Below, piece after piece: positions 23,351 through 35,500 of a stretch of 64,000 bases of DNA. Below the pieces are notes generated by a model. The model did not search any database. It was not told the origin of the DNA and saw only the letters and a program-made list of their open reading frames with translations. Location: the NCBI GenBank assembly GCA_021186555.1, contig JAJKFL010000013.1, positions 34,066,743-34,130,742 on the forward strand, in the 5' to 3' direction. Both the position numbers and the translations under genes were made by a program. Position 1 is the first letter of the stretch. Each line of letters starts with the position of its first letter. Origin of the DNA: Reticulitermes speratus. Taxonomy: Eukaryota > Arthropoda > Insecta > Blattodea > Rhinotermitidae.

Positions 23351-25011
23351 CAAGTGCTAGAAACAGTGGCGTGACTGCTGGGGTCGCTGCTTAATCCCAA
23401 GGAGACTAATTAGAAAGGAACAACATTGATTATAACGCGTTTTTGTGGAGAAAGCAATTCAGCCCGAAAACTGCTGGTTCGCACCTTGTTATTGATCGAA
23501 TAATTTGGAATGATAAGGTGATCTTAGGACTCTTGAGCTTTCAGAAATTCGTAAATAGATACTGCATAATACTTTCTTTGATGGTTTATATATATATATA
23601 TGCATGTATGTAAAATTTTGTATTGATATTGAGTTTGTTACTGTCGTAATAACTGGTGCATGGATCAGATTGTATGTTGAGAATCTAGTAGTTGCTTAAT
23701 TTTTCATTCATGGTAATGATTTCCGGTTTGGGGGCCGTGTGTTGTGGTTGACATTCCGATACAATATGTTGTTTATACTTCTCGAAAAAATTAGGCTATA
23801 TCTTACATATATGTTTGCACTTTACACTACGTTTTGTCTGCATTTGTACGGTATTAATATTAGTAATTTTAATTCTAATATTGCTATACATACTTCATGC
23901 GGAAAAGTGTATTAATTTCGTGGTGTGTTTCAATAAAAGACTGAAATGTAAGGCACGCGTTCGTAGATGTGCTCTTGGAACTTCGAAGGGCTTCTTAGTT
24001 TTGTTTGTTTTGTGCTTGTTATGTTTTTCTTGTTCCAGTGCTGTTTTTTTCTGTTGCGCCACGTTCTGGACAGTTAGAATATTTTCTACAATTAATTAAG
24101 CCTCTCAATACTTTTAAACTCTTATTTTGATAAAGTTATTGTTCTGTAAAGCGACCCGATGACTTCAAGAAACTCATTGCGTCTTCATTTTATGTGCTAG
24201 AGGGAGGATAAATTTCTCCTTTATTTATTAATTTTGTTTTTCTTATACATGTGTAATTGTGTTCTTTGGTTAGCTGATTAGTCCATAGTCTCTGAAATAT
24301 AAAAAAAATGTCATGGCAAATGGGAGGCATAGCCGTACATTAATAACTTCTGAGCGTGTGTGACTAATACCAAAGCTGTCTAGGATTTCTTTTCCATATT
24401 TGGAAGTACCAACATTTATTTATATTCCAAAGAAGTGGCCACCGTCTCTCAATTGCTTTGGTGTCTTCTTTATTCATTTCTTGCCTTCAGTATTGTAACG
24501 TCACTTCTACCAGTATGATTATCCGACCGCTGTCGGTGTGCCTTTTTGAAGACCACATGTACAAAGGCCGAAGGTCGCGCAGATTTCTCCCCCACATTGT
24601 ATTCAACAAAAGTCCTGCATAATGATGGATTTGAAGGGTGGATGACGTGTTGCGACCTTACAAAGTGATGGATGTCTTCCCATTGGCAGGGTGGGGGCTT
24701 GAAATATCATTTATTCTTCCTCTGCCCCCTCCACGCCACCCTTCATTTCACCGCCAGCCATTCCCCTGTAGTTTTTTTTTTATTCTTACACTTTCATTTT
24801 CATTTCTTAAACTTGTTCCCTACTCCGAACTCACGTCGTAGATTGAGGGGGTGGGGGACAATTGGGGTGCGATAACAAATGAGGCACTAAATATGGGTCA
24901 CGCGACTAACACCTTGATACCCCATTGCTGCACTCAAAGGCCTGCCAAATGGGTCTTACCCCTGTACATGCTGGATGAATTTGGAGACGGTATCACTTAT
25001 TAATACAGGAG
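23351..25011. other. No recognised gene
   Basis: Contains a short TA repeat at 23589-23601 and a 94-codon hydrophobic frame at 23815-24099 without domain resemblance. Nothing else called. Confidence 0.4.
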
Positions 25012-25290
25012 ATGGGATATCTCAGTCTGTATAGTGACTAGGCTACGGGCTGGACAACCAATGAATCGTGGTTCGATTCCCAGCAACATCAAGACATTTT
25101 TCTCTCATCCACAGCGTCCGGAGATGATCTGGCGCACACCCAACGTCCTGTTTCATGGGCACCGGGAATTGTTCCCCCGGAGGAAAAGAGGCCGTGGCGT
25201 GAATCTGAGCACTCATCCCATCTATTGCTAAGGTTGAGAATGAATGGAGCTGTACCTCTGCTCCCCCATATGTCTTCATGGCTTGCACCG
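25012..25290 (+). repeat. tRNA-derived SINE, family B (copy 1)
   Basis: The tRNA-like head has an A-box-like TCAGTCTGTATAGTGACTAG (25023) and the B-box GGTTCGATTCCC (25070). The body carries CACAGCGTCCGGA and ACCGGGAATTGTTCCCCC, and the end CCATCTATTGCTAAGG. The best-preserved family B copy in the window. Confidence 0.65.
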
Positions 25291-26334
25291 AAACATTTCT
25301 TTTGCATTTATTTTTACCTATTGTCATATCTACAGTAACTTAAGAGCTTATTGCGCTGAGCCGGCTTTCGCGTGCAACAAGGATTCTACAGCCAAGTTTC
25401 GTAATTAAACTCGGATGGCGAGCTGTTTCTGATCGGACTTACACATCCAAAATAAGATTACATATTTCTGTGTTCAGCAATTTAAGGTTATTAAAAAATA
25501 AAATAGGAAGAATTAAAGCAATTATTTTAAGTTTTATACCACATGTGTTGTTCGTACTATGCTGGATATCTCAAGGAATTTAACGGGACAACTGAAGAGG
25601 TAGAGATAAGGTTTCATTCGTTACGCATATGTGATATACGATTTTTGGTAGTGGACAAACTTTGAGAACCATTAGCGTAGGGAAAGCAGAATGACCGCAT
25701 TAAAAGTGAGACGCGAAAGCGTAAAATTTGCAGTGAAATTTCTATTCTTTAAAATTAAAGAATTCTTCGCTGAACTGTGTAAAGAATATAATGTGTGGCA
25801 GTGAGTGTGAGTTAATAAATAACTCAGCATCAAAGTAAATAAGTTGCACCACACGTGTATGAAAACTTACGTCTTCTGGGATGCATCACATCCCACAAGA
25901 TCTGACTCCTCAACCACGCTGGCGTGAGAAAGTCACGTCTTGCATCTTACACATATCATATGTGCGTTAGCGGCGTACAATTTAAGTAACAAACTATGTA
26001 ACTCATGTTAGAAGACTTTTTTTAAAAAAAAAGTTATAATTCCTCGGATGATAAAAAGATCTTGTTTTTCAAAGAACCAAAGTTGTATCGACGTTTTCAA
26101 AAATCTATCTCCTGTTCTATATACTGGATCAGCCGAATCCAGGCCAATTTATTTAAGGACAATTTTAATGTCGTCCCCCTAATTACGCTTAGTACTCCGA
26201 AAGTCTTTCTGTTTGTGTTTCTGACGGAAATACTTATTCAGTTGGTCTAATTAGATCTATCTGGATTCGAAGTCGGAAACTGTTGAATAAGTAGCCGAAG
26301 TGCTCTTTATTAGAGCCTACTATGTCGCTATGAA
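25291..26334. other. No gene recognised
   Basis: An end module GTCTTCTGGGATG with a nearby inverted CATCCCACAAGA occurs at 25872-25901. The rest is AT-rich and unrecognised. Confidence 0.4.
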
Positions 26335-26500
26335 CCTATCAGCTTATTGGTAACGCACAGAACTTTTATGCGGGAGGTGTCTAGTTCGAATCCCTGCCGG
26401 GACACCTGCTATCCTGACGGGATTTGTATAGCTGTCCTCAGTCACTTTGGGCAATTTTCAGAACATTGCCTGACTGGTAAAGACCGCTTACTTCCAAATA
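26335..26500 (+). repeat. tRNA-derived SINE, family E
   Basis: A tRNA-like head (AGCTTATTGGTAACGCACAG, then the B-box AGTTCGAATCCCTGC at 26383) leads into a body with CACCTGCTATCCTGACGGG and TGTCCTCAGTCACTTTGGGC. Only one copy noticed in the window. Confidence 0.5.
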
Positions 26501-27239
26501 CTTCCCAATTTATCAATCGTCAATACATAGCCTTTGATACTGTCAGCGTTGATAAACAAGCCACTAAGGTTATTCTCTTGATATAATGATTTGTTTAAAT
26601 ATGTTGTTTAACAACGCTCTCAATTGTTAAAATTTACACAGATTTGGGTTATTGACTTAAAATTCAGCCGATTAGTTTTGAAGTTAATAGAGGACTTTAC
26701 ACGCACGCACACACACAGACCACATTACACCGGTGATTTTCTTCAGAATCTAGACGTAAAGGGAGATCAGTGGTTTGGGCATGTTCAGTAATCCGGTCAA
26801 ATTGACTAGGGGTAGTATTTCAAGATTGTTTACTCTGAGAGACGACAGAGGGCTCTGTGTATTAATTACTTAATATCTGGAAATCGATTGATTTTGTCTC
26901 GAGATATTACCTTGCCTGTGTGCACTAAGCTGTCGTGTTTAAATTTAGACAACACGCCGCACGCTTAATTACCCCAGTGCCTTTGAATTCCGGCTTAAGG
27001 AGCAGACTCATTGTGTCCAACCCACGCCGCTGCAATGTAAAATATGAGGAAATACTTTAAAAGGATAAATTTGTCCAAATCTTATTTATAAATTCTTCTC
27101 GTACCTCCAAAATAACACAGAGAATCACCTTTTCGTATCCAACTTTTAATTAAGTACTGAATAAGCAAGAAAGAAAGAAAGAAGCTGGCATCAAGCAAAT
27201 AAATTTGAATGTATTTCTGCATTCTTGTAATTCTGTCTG
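26501..27239. other. No gene or repeat recognised
   Basis: A short CACACA run at about 26703-26717; otherwise nothing recognisable. Confidence 0.4.
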
Positions 27240-27291
27240 TCCTTCTGTATGTATGTTTCTGTTTGTCTGTCTGTCTGTCTGTCGAGTGTTT
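27240..27291. repeat. TGTC/TGTA microsatellite
   Basis: TGTATG units pass into four or five CTGT units ending at about 27282. This microsatellite is the insertion site of the SINE that follows. Confidence 0.7.
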
Positions 27292-27550
27292 TTTTCCTGG
27301 CACGACAACCCCTAATGGGCCAGGGCCTCTTCATTATCGAGGCTTCACGATCACACTCATTTAGACACACCACTCACAGTAGGATTCCTCTGGACGAATG
27401 ATCAGCCTGACGCAGAGACCTCTACCTGAGAACACACAACACTCACAAGACACAGACGTCCATACCACCAGCGGGATTCGAACCCGCAATCCCAGGAAGC
27501 GAGTGACCGCAGACCCATGCCTTAAACCGCGCGGCCACTGTCGAGTGTTT
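27280..27550 (-). repeat. SINE family A, full length, with 12-bp target duplication
   Basis: The duplicated target TGTCGAGTGTTT is at 27280-27291 and 27539-27550. The minus-strand copy starts with a tRNA-like head: GTGGCCGCGCGGTTTAAGGC (A-box region, about 27537) and the B-box GGGTTCGAATCCCG (27473-27486). It ends in an A-tail seen as T at 27288-27295. A plus-strand reading frame at 27398-27958 is partly antisense SINE. The perfect duplication suggests a fairly recent insertion. Confidence 0.85.
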
Positions 27551-29579
27551 GGTTTCGAGTATAACACGCGGTCGGAACATCTAGCGACTCTATTTACGCA
27601 CCGTTCTGACTGTCAACATAGGGAAGTAGTCCAGAACATCGATTCTACCCCTTCCACTCGCCCTCAGCCTAGGATGATGGGGGTTGAAGTACGGAGTGGT
27701 TGGCGACAGGGCACCGTAAGCCAAGCGAACAAATCTCCTTCGATACAGACTCTGGGCACGAGCGCCATATTTCCGGCTTGTTTATTTCATGCGCGCCATA
27801 TGCGATGCACAGTTTTCAGCAAGTTGACTTTACTGAATGGGAAGCCAGTGGCAGTTTTCAATAGTTACTGGTCACTTGTCATATTCACACAACAAGGTGC
27901 CAAATGCGGCCCATCAGATTTATTGATATTACGTCAACAGTGGCTACAACGCAGCTAAATTGAGTTGGTATCTACCGCGAGAAAACTGCGCACTACTGTT
28001 CAAGATGCAGTGAATCAAATGTAAATAATGAATATTTTTAAAGGAAATCGAAATTTGAAGTATCTAATATGAAGATATAGTTTTAACACAGTCTATAAAT
28101 ATATAATAGAATGTAAAAATATTTGTGAATTATGTATTAACACTGATACTGAGAAGTCTAAGATGCTACTTTGGTAATACTTAGTTATATACAACAGAGT
28201 TAAATGATATTTTAAAATATATAATATATTGTACGTATCAAATATGCGTACAACTACGTCACATACAAACGTTAAAGTATTTGATAAAGCAGACAAAATT
28301 CTCGATAAATAAAGGACTCACGTTACCAAATGTAAATAAGGAACAACACCAAGTAGACAGACTGTAAATATAATCAATGATATTTAACAGAAATGTGGAT
28401 TTATTATGTTTAAATAACACATAAAGATTAATAACAGCAACATCAAAAACAACAACACCAACATGTCTTTCAACACAACGCACGTCAGTGATCTTCCACC
28501 TCAGTATCTGCCACTTTAATAAAAAGTAACATCCATATTGGCAATCATGCATAAGATATTGACTTTAGTTAGAATTTTATTTAAAGAAAATTCTACAATA
28601 TTATCGTTTCATATTGATATGAAGTATTGCTTTTAATTTCTTCTTCGTGGCTTTAATGTTAATGGACACTAATACATGAGTGTCTTCCATCAACAATAGT
28701 CTCAAGAAAGATGAAAGATATTTCACGTGTTGTTGGTACGGTGGTACCGAAGTATGTAGTGAAGATTAGAAAGTGAAAAACAGTTTACGAAATGTTGTTG
28801 TGTATGACTGACAGTTTAAAATAATTTTGGTATTTGGAATGTAAAACGTACAACAGCCTGCTGTGAATCTGTGTACTTGTTCATTTGATAATGATTAGGA
28901 TCTAAACATGTGGTGCTAATTTGTAAACTATGTAACCGGCAGTCCGGGTTCGAACCCTGAACATGTCGATTACGTGATGTAATTATTTATTTTCGGCATA
29001 CAAATTGGGATTTGATGAATACAACATCCGACTTGAGAAATTAAGGGAGAAAGGTAAATTTTAGTCGAGGCAGTGGCAACTGTCGCTGTAGAAACAGTTG
29101 GGACTTGTAGCGGTTACAGCGTTCTAGCGCGCCGTTTGTAGTAGCCAATCAGACTTAAAGATTTGAAAGGTATTTCAGCCAATGTAGATATAGGTATTGC
29201 ATGAGTGGGGGAGATATGGTTGCGCAGACCGTGGACGCGGGAGTTTTAGGTGGCTGTTAGACGAGGAGGTACAAGACGGTTAGAAGAGTGTGTTCAGGTC
29301 CTCGATCATAAAGTTGAAAGCAAGAATTTATATTAGAGTGCAACGTTACAAATATACCAATAAATATATATAAATAGTGATCACTTGTTTCCTTGAACTA
29401 ACTGGTGAAGTGAATGCGGGCGCTGAGTTACCTCCACGCAATAATCCCAATGATGATAAGACCTCATGACAACGACACCGAGCTAGCCACGCTACCGAAC
29501 TGAACGGTAACAACTATTAAAATTATAATTTGTTATTTATATTATACTTTATTATTTAAATTGTTATGAGATGTTACAT
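27551..29579. other. No gene recognised
   Basis: AT-rich. A tRNA-like B-box (GGTTCGAACCC) at 28948 lacks a convincing partner. The stretch 29050-29520 is more GC-rich and promoter-like but shows no ends I can pair. Confidence 0.35.
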
Positions 29580-29690
29580 CAAGGATGTACAAAGTTTCCA
29601 GAAATCTAGAAACCACCTCAAAATTCTTGGCGCCAACGTACAAAATCTAGTCGCCACGGCGACCTGGCACCCGGGATTTGTGCACCCCTG
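29580..29690. mobile_element. hAT-like MITE (copy 2)
   Basis: The insert begins CAAGGATGTACAAAG and ends TTTGTGCACCCCTG, imperfect inverted ends matching those at 18083-18244. The flanking octamers TGTTACAT (29572-29579) and TATTGCAT (29691-29698) agree at six of eight bases. It has no coding capacity. The inner ends (CCAGGTCGCC-type words) are shared with copy 1. Confidence 0.6.
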
Positions 29691-30637
29691 TATTGCATAT
29701 CAACTCTATTATTGTATTTTAAATTAGTCATTGGCATAAATCTCATTGAAATTTTAATGGGAACTTGTTGAAATTGTCAGCATCATTATCAAATTTGGAG
29801 CATAACATTTATTGAGAAAACAATGTTTGTGCATGTGCAACATTTTTTACCAGTAAGAGCAAAATTAAACAAAAATACTGATCTTCAGGATTTAGAAAAT
29901 TTATGGAAAGAGAGCGGAATGTATGTCGGGGTACCAAACGTGATGGAATTATATCCCCTACGTCAGAGATTCCCCATTGCAACCACGAGCTCTTTTCGTT
30001 TCTAATCTAAGTTGCTATTTTAAAAACTCCCCACATTACAGACAGATATTTTTCATATTTTCTGTAAATCCACTGACTAGGTTTATGCGGGCGCTGCAGT
30101 CTTTGCTACGCTGCTGCCGTGTGTGTAATGTTGTAATGCAATATATTGAACTTTTAAGTTATTTGGGTACTGAAAATATTTAAACTTTCTGCGGCACAGG
30201 AAGGATTTTCCTTCAGAGTCGCCGGACTGAGCTTTGCTCCTTTCTAGAACGACACTACGAAATTGTTTCAAAGAAGGTGGACACTGCAGTACCAACTGAA
30301 GCACATCTTTCACTGTCGTTTATTTCAGATATCTTCTGCTCCTGTTCTTAAATGCTGCCAACTATTTTCTCCTACTCTACATAACGACAGATCAGCCAGT
30401 GTTTGGTCCTTTTTAGATCCGGATATTTCGTCGTCATTGTCCTCGTCTTATTCTTCGTTATCAACTTTGGTACAGTTCCTCACCTGTCTCGGTTACAAGG
30501 ATTAAAATGGTCCCATATTTTTTGTCGGGCAGCTGTGATGTCGCTTGTCATTTTGTGTATGGAGAGGGCAGCTTCACTACCCCGTTCTCTGCCATTTTCT
30601 TATCACTTTAATTATTTCATCGGTACGTATCCTGGAA
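29691..30637. other. No gene or repeat recognised
   Basis: Short frames only; nothing recognisable. Confidence 0.4.
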
Positions 30638-30905
30638 TCGGGATAGCATAGTCGGTATAATGACTAGTCTACAGGCTGAGCAACTGAGGAATCGTCGTTA
30701 GATTTCCGGCAGGGCAAGAGACTTTTTTTCCCGTCTCGTCAATGACCAGACCGGTTCTGGAGCCAATGCAACCTCGTATTCACTTGTCACCGGGGCGCTT
30801 TCCCTGAACGTATAGCGGTCGGGGCATGATACTGACCACTCAGCTCCATCTAGGGCTAAACTTGCGAAGAAACGGAGCAGTACTGTACTGCCCAATATGC
30901 CTTTA
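30638..30905 (+). repeat. SINE family B (copy 2)
   Basis: The head GGGATAGCATAGTCGGTATA and a decayed B-box (TCGTCGTTAGATTTCC) precede a body with CCGGTTCTGGAGCCAATGC. The end ACCACTCAGCTCCATCTAGG aligns with 25012-25290. A minus-strand frame at 30698-30895 is antisense SINE. Confidence 0.6.
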
Positions 30906-30960
30906 TAGTGTGCACAGGGACAGATTTACTTTTACCTTTCACTAATACCTGTCATTGTCG

Positions 30961-31209
30961 ATACCAGTGGCCGTGCGGCCTAAGGCATGAGTCGGCGCCC
31001 GCTCACTTCTTGGGTTGCGGGTTCCAATCCCGCCGGGTGCTTGGATGTCTGTCTCTTGTGAGTGTTGTGTGTTGTCAGGTAGAGGGCTCTGCGTCGGTCT
31101 CATCACTCGTCCAGGGGAGTCCTACCGGGTGTGGTGTGTCTGAGTGTGATTGTGAAGCCTCAATAATGAGCTGGCCCTGGCCCACTAGGGGATATTGCGC
31201 CATAAAAAA
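30961..31209 (+). repeat. SINE family A (copy on plus strand)
   Basis: The tRNA-like head has CAGTGGCCGTGCGGCCTAAG and a decayed B-box GGGTTCCAATCCCG (31019). It is followed by the family body (GAGTGTTGTGTG, AGGGGAGTCCTACCG, TGTGGTGTGTCT) and a short A-tail at 31203-31209. It lies 55 bp after the family B SINE. The 111-codon frame across it is SINE-derived. Confidence 0.75.
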
Positions 31210-32474
31210 CACGTGTCGTTCCCGCTCTTTCCCAAACATTTAACTAAATTAACTCCATGCAATAACCATTCTTCAAAAGATGATGGCTCAACTGTTCTAG
31301 GATTTCTCCAAAGATTTCTTTGGCCTGTTTAGAGAGTCCCAAAACTGTACCTTATCCCGAACCAGTTGAAACCTATGTATAAGCTCACACTATTTATTCA
31401 ATACCCCACCTAACGTACGTCTAAATTTCCAGCGGCACAGCTAATTCAGGGTTTATGGCTAAGGTTTTAACAATAAAATAGTAATATACTTGTCAAAAAC
31501 AACTCCGTATTATAAAAATAATCAGCAAAATATAATTAACATCTGTAGTATAGGCAAGTCGAGCTCTTAACTAGTTACATCAATTAAAATTTGTCTGAAG
31601 TGAATTATAATTAATTCATGAATTTATGTCTTATGTAGCTATATGTATAAGATAAAAATGTCTTAAAAATTTTGTAGACGTGGGATGCTTTAAGTCAGCT
31701 TGTTTGGATTTAGACCATATAAGTTTTACTAAAGACATAGTCAAGCTGCTGTAGACGTAAGATCGGGAATCTTTGTTGTAAATTAGCAGAAAATAATCAG
31801 CAACAACAGTAATTGAAAGAATTAAATAATCAAAAGCGAGAGGTATAAAATTAAAATATTGAAGTATCATAAATTTGAAGATTGAAGAGATTTTTTAAAA
31901 TAGACCTACGCGAAATAGATGTCGTGGTGTACCACAATATCTGCATATATTACAGCTGTTAATGTTATTTTTTGGTTCTTATTTGAGCCTGATACTGGCT
32001 TTGTTACATGCCAAAACATGTAACTGATTGTTTTGAATACTATAGAGTTGTGTTTGACTAAAGTGTCTTTTATTGTTATTACATGCACAACGGGATGAAC
32101 CGCCTTAAAGGCTAAAGTTTTGTGTGCATTTCTCAGGCTAATGTCTTATCTCACTGTATTTTATCCTAACACTCTAATAGTAGCTGGTGAAATTAACAAA
32201 CAGTGACGCTGCTTACTGTGCAATTTTCTCTTTCCTTATCGAATATCTTCATTACGTTGGAGATTATATCACAGTTTTCTGTAACATGGAAGCACATAGT
32301 CTGGTGTGTATCGGAGTTTTCAAGGAACAATGTACATCTATCAATGAAGGTGTAGGAAGCGTGGAAAATTATTTGAACTTCATTTCTGAAATTTTTAACT
32401 TCTAATAGCAGCATATAACCTAGGATTGCAAAAATGGAACCAATTTTTAGGCATTTCTACAAAAAAGGTGACTT
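31210..32474. other. No gene or repeat recognised
   Basis: AT-rich with short frames; nothing recognisable. Confidence 0.4.
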
Positions 32475-33010
32475 AGCGTCAGCGACTAATCCGTTTATCA
32501 TATTTTCATGAAATTCTGTAAGGAGTTCTTTACACAATGTTGTCGAGCAATTATGATTTTCGTGAAAATCGGCTCAGTGGGAATCATACTTGACTTAAAA
32601 TCGTAAAAGATTTTCTTCCGCATTTTCCGTACTTATTGACTTATATACGTGACTTCCCATGTAGAGGATTTGCACATAATTTTGTGGAGCAATACCGAGT
32701 TTCATGACAATCTGTGAAGTGGAAGTCATAATTTCATAGTGGTGTATTTGGAAATTTGCCTAGATTTTCTACATTTTCCATTCGATTTGGATAAAATTCG
32801 GTGTGAAAATTGTCCATAAAAATTATTAAGTTTTTGTGACTGTCAGCTCAGTGAAGTCCATACTCTGCTTACGGACCGAATATAAGTTTTAGCCATATTT
32901 CCACTTTTCATTTCCGATTGGGGTGAAAATCGTATATGACATCTGCATGTAATGCCGTTGTCATTTTTTATTTTTTTAATTGTCGGCACAGGAATGGCCG
33001 TATTTCCTTA
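32475..33010. repeat. Degenerate tandem repeat, about four units of 130-150 bp
   Basis: Words recur in the same order: a TTTTCNGTGAAAATCGG-like segment, 'CAGTGGAAGTCATA', 'AGATTTTCT..CATTTTCC' and an 'ACACAATnTTGTnGAGCAA' segment. Units start near 32490, 32645, 32785 and 32925. Identity between units is low. No open frame spans it. Confidence 0.5.
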
Positions 33011-34214
33011 TGTACGTAACTAGGTTACATTTACGCGTGTACAATAAAATTTGCAACACTTTGATAGTAAAGAACACCTAGGTAAAGTTTGTGCACGACG
33101 TCACAAAATGCACCATCTTCAGTCTTGTTATCACCCACATTCTCTAGTTTTTGCTTTTAATACATTTCATGTTTCCCTAGGGCTGGTGATACAATTCAGA
33201 AATGTGTCATTACAAGAACATATTTTTCCTCGCCTTGCCTTTTCTCATATTGAATCAACCACTGAAATTGTTGGCATTACGAATACCTGAATAACAATAT
33301 AACGATGATAATGTAGCGAGTTCCTAATTAGGTAAAAGACAAGAGATGGCAGTACAGTAGAGGAAATTCATGTTTTCCTACTGTAGAGAGCTTTGTTGTA
33401 CTTCTCCCTATACGGAAACAGGCTCTTAATATTCTGTTTGTTTTAAGACTTGTTTGCTGAGAGTCTAATGAAGACAGTACAAGTGTCTTTGAAGGGCTGA
33501 TTAATTGACAAAGTGTTCCCAACACCAGCTCTCATTTATTCAGGGTGAAACAATTCTGAACTTTTACTTCAGTGTTTATCAGGATGCAAAGAAGTTTAGC
33601 AGAAGGGTCTTCGTTTGACCTTCGATACAGGAGTAAACTGTGTACTTGAAAGTGTGTACTCGGCAATGACAAATGTTTCCCTCACCATTAACTCCATAAG
33701 TACACCAGATTATTGGGGATCAGCAATTTGGATTTCGACATAACACTTTTGAATAAACTATTGATCAAATAGTCTGCATTCGTCATATACTGATGAAACA
33801 AGATAGGCAATGTACGTACAAAGTAATATTGTGGAGCTTCGCGTAACTATTTTGCAGAGGAAACACAAAATGCAGTTTATGTATGGTTGTTGTTGTTTAC
33901 ATGTCACTGTCAACTATATGAAGATAGTGAGTGCTACACAAAAATGATTTTGTGGTAAATTTATGTCACCGGCAAAAATGAAAATTATACGTACCAGTTT
34001 TTGAAAGAAATTATATTCCAACTAATTCGTTTTCTTTTCACACGTTTTATATAAATGCAGCTTTGAAACAAAAAATATTCGTTTGCTCGTGGCTTCCTTT
34101 AGACCTACAGTCTGGCTAAACAGATCATGACATAAGTTTTTGCGTAGTTTCTCGGTTTTTGTAAGTGTTGCCGTAAAACAATTTACGAGATGAGGCGGAA
34201 TTAAACGATTATGA
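33011..34214. other. No gene or repeat recognised
   Basis: Short frames only; nothing recognisable. Confidence 0.4.
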
Positions 34215-34690
34215 AGCAGTAAGTACTAAATATTATGTGTGTGTGTCTGTATTCTTGCCTTGTTATACGGGCTGCAAATCGCATCTTTTGTGCGCCACAT
34301 TATCTTGTCGTCTGTGGCCTGTCTGGCTGTACCCTATTTTTACACATTACCTCATAAACGGCAAGATTTTCGGAAAAATGTATTTAACATAAAATATGTT
34401 TTTGGATTTGCTCTACAGCTCCTGTATGAAACATTTTTCATTCTAAGAAGAATTCAGCGAAATGTTATCATATATGTAAATATGTCTTCATGTAAAGTAG
34501 CCGTTATTCTTTTCAGATTTTATTAACACTTTGATTTTCTGTACAGATTTTCGAAGAATCTTCAATTATCAAATTTCATGAAAATACGTCCAGTAGGAGC
34601 TCAGTTTTTCAATTTGGACGGACGGACAGACAGACATGACAAAACTAACAGTCGCTTTTCGCAATTCGCGAAAGCGCCTAAAAATGGAAA
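34215..34690 (+). repeat. Dispersed repeat F, long copy
   Basis: A frame from 34239 reads 'RHIILSSVACLAVPYFYTL' then 'HKRQDFRKNVFNIKYVFG', a pattern I recall from translated insect repeats. It is followed by a TTTCATGAAAATACGTCCAG segment, GGACGGACGGACAGACAGAC at about 34617 and AAAGCGCCTAAAAATGG at 34670. The peptide is not a known functional protein. The tail recurs at 60960-61100. Confidence 0.5.
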
Positions 34691-34755
34691 TGCAATCAAT
34701 CACTGTTCATAGACTTCAGAAAGCCTAAGATTCAGTTGGGAGGGAGGTCGATGAC

Positions 34756-35500
34756 ATCTGCGGTCTTCTGGGGTATTATGCGTCGTCGTGTGGTAATTGT
34801 TTACCGACGTTTCGGAACAACGTATCGGTCCCATCTTCACGAATCAAGAGTCCGAGTAGCAAAAAAAGCCAGCAACCTATAACGTAGATTCTGGAAAGTA
34901 CGGCGGTGTAGCAATACTAGATGTGATGACAGCCATTAGGATAAAACCAGGGTGAGAGAGGTGTGGTTACAAACACCGTAAAGCTGCCAGGGGTACCGAG
35001 AGCTGGAAAAACATATATGGAATAGCGTAACAGTACAGGAGGAAAATGTGAGGATAAAGCTAGATAAATAAAATACAAATAAACCAACAGTAAAAATTAA
35101 AAATGCAAATGAGTAAATTAGAGAAAGAAAGAATCAAAACAGCATGAGGGAGGGGCGGGAGGAAGAGAGACACGTTAAGTGGCTACTGGGATATCTCCTC
35201 TTGTACTGTTACTCTATTCCATATATATTTTTCCAGCAGTCTTAGCTGTTTGCATTCTCGGTACCCCTGGCAGCTTTACGTTCTTTGTATCCACCCCTCT
35301 CTCACCCTGGTTTTACCCTATTGGCTGTCATCACATCTACGTATTGCTACCCCGCCGTACTTTCCAGAATCTACGTTGTAGTTTGCTGCTGTTTTTCCTA
35401 CTCGGACTCTTGACCCATGATGATGGGACCGATAGGTTGTCCCGAAACATCGGTAAACAATTACCACACGATGGCGCGTAATACCCAGAAGACCGCAGAT
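34756..35500. mobile_element. 745-bp foldback element
   Basis: Inverted arms of about 290-310 bp (34756-35045 and 35191-35500) flank a centre of about 145 bp. The ends are ATCTGCGGTCTTCTGG and its complement. Each arm contains a GAAAC-plus-hairpin module next to a TGAAGA or TGATGA core (34781-34845 and 35415-35475). There is no transposase and no clear target duplication. The frame at 35179-35481 runs across an arm and is not a gene. Confidence 0.8.
35415..35475 (+). ncRNA. Hammerhead-like fold in the foldback arm
   Basis: TGATGA (35418-35423), an extra T, stem II GGGAC (35425-35429) with GTCCC (35439-35443), then GAAAC (35444-35448). A long stem-loop follows: CATC (35448-35451) with GATG (35470-35473), and inner GGTAA with TTACC around ACAA. 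The base before TGATGA is A, not C, and no canonical cleavage dinucleotide is seen. So I call a related fold, not an active ribozyme. The left arm holds the same fold on the minus strand. Confidence 0.4.

Noticed and set aside
27398-27958. 186-codon plus-strand reading frame
   Set aside because: Its first third is the antisense of a family A SINE; the rest has no domain resemblance or coding signature I can see.
28920-28990. tRNA gene from the B-box GGTTCGAACCC
   Set aside because: No matching A-box or cloverleaf; at most a SINE remnant.
28990-29520. Possible solo LTR (GC-rich block followed by AATAAA-like sequence)
   Set aside because: No paired ends, target duplication or second copy could be identified, so no retroelement is called.
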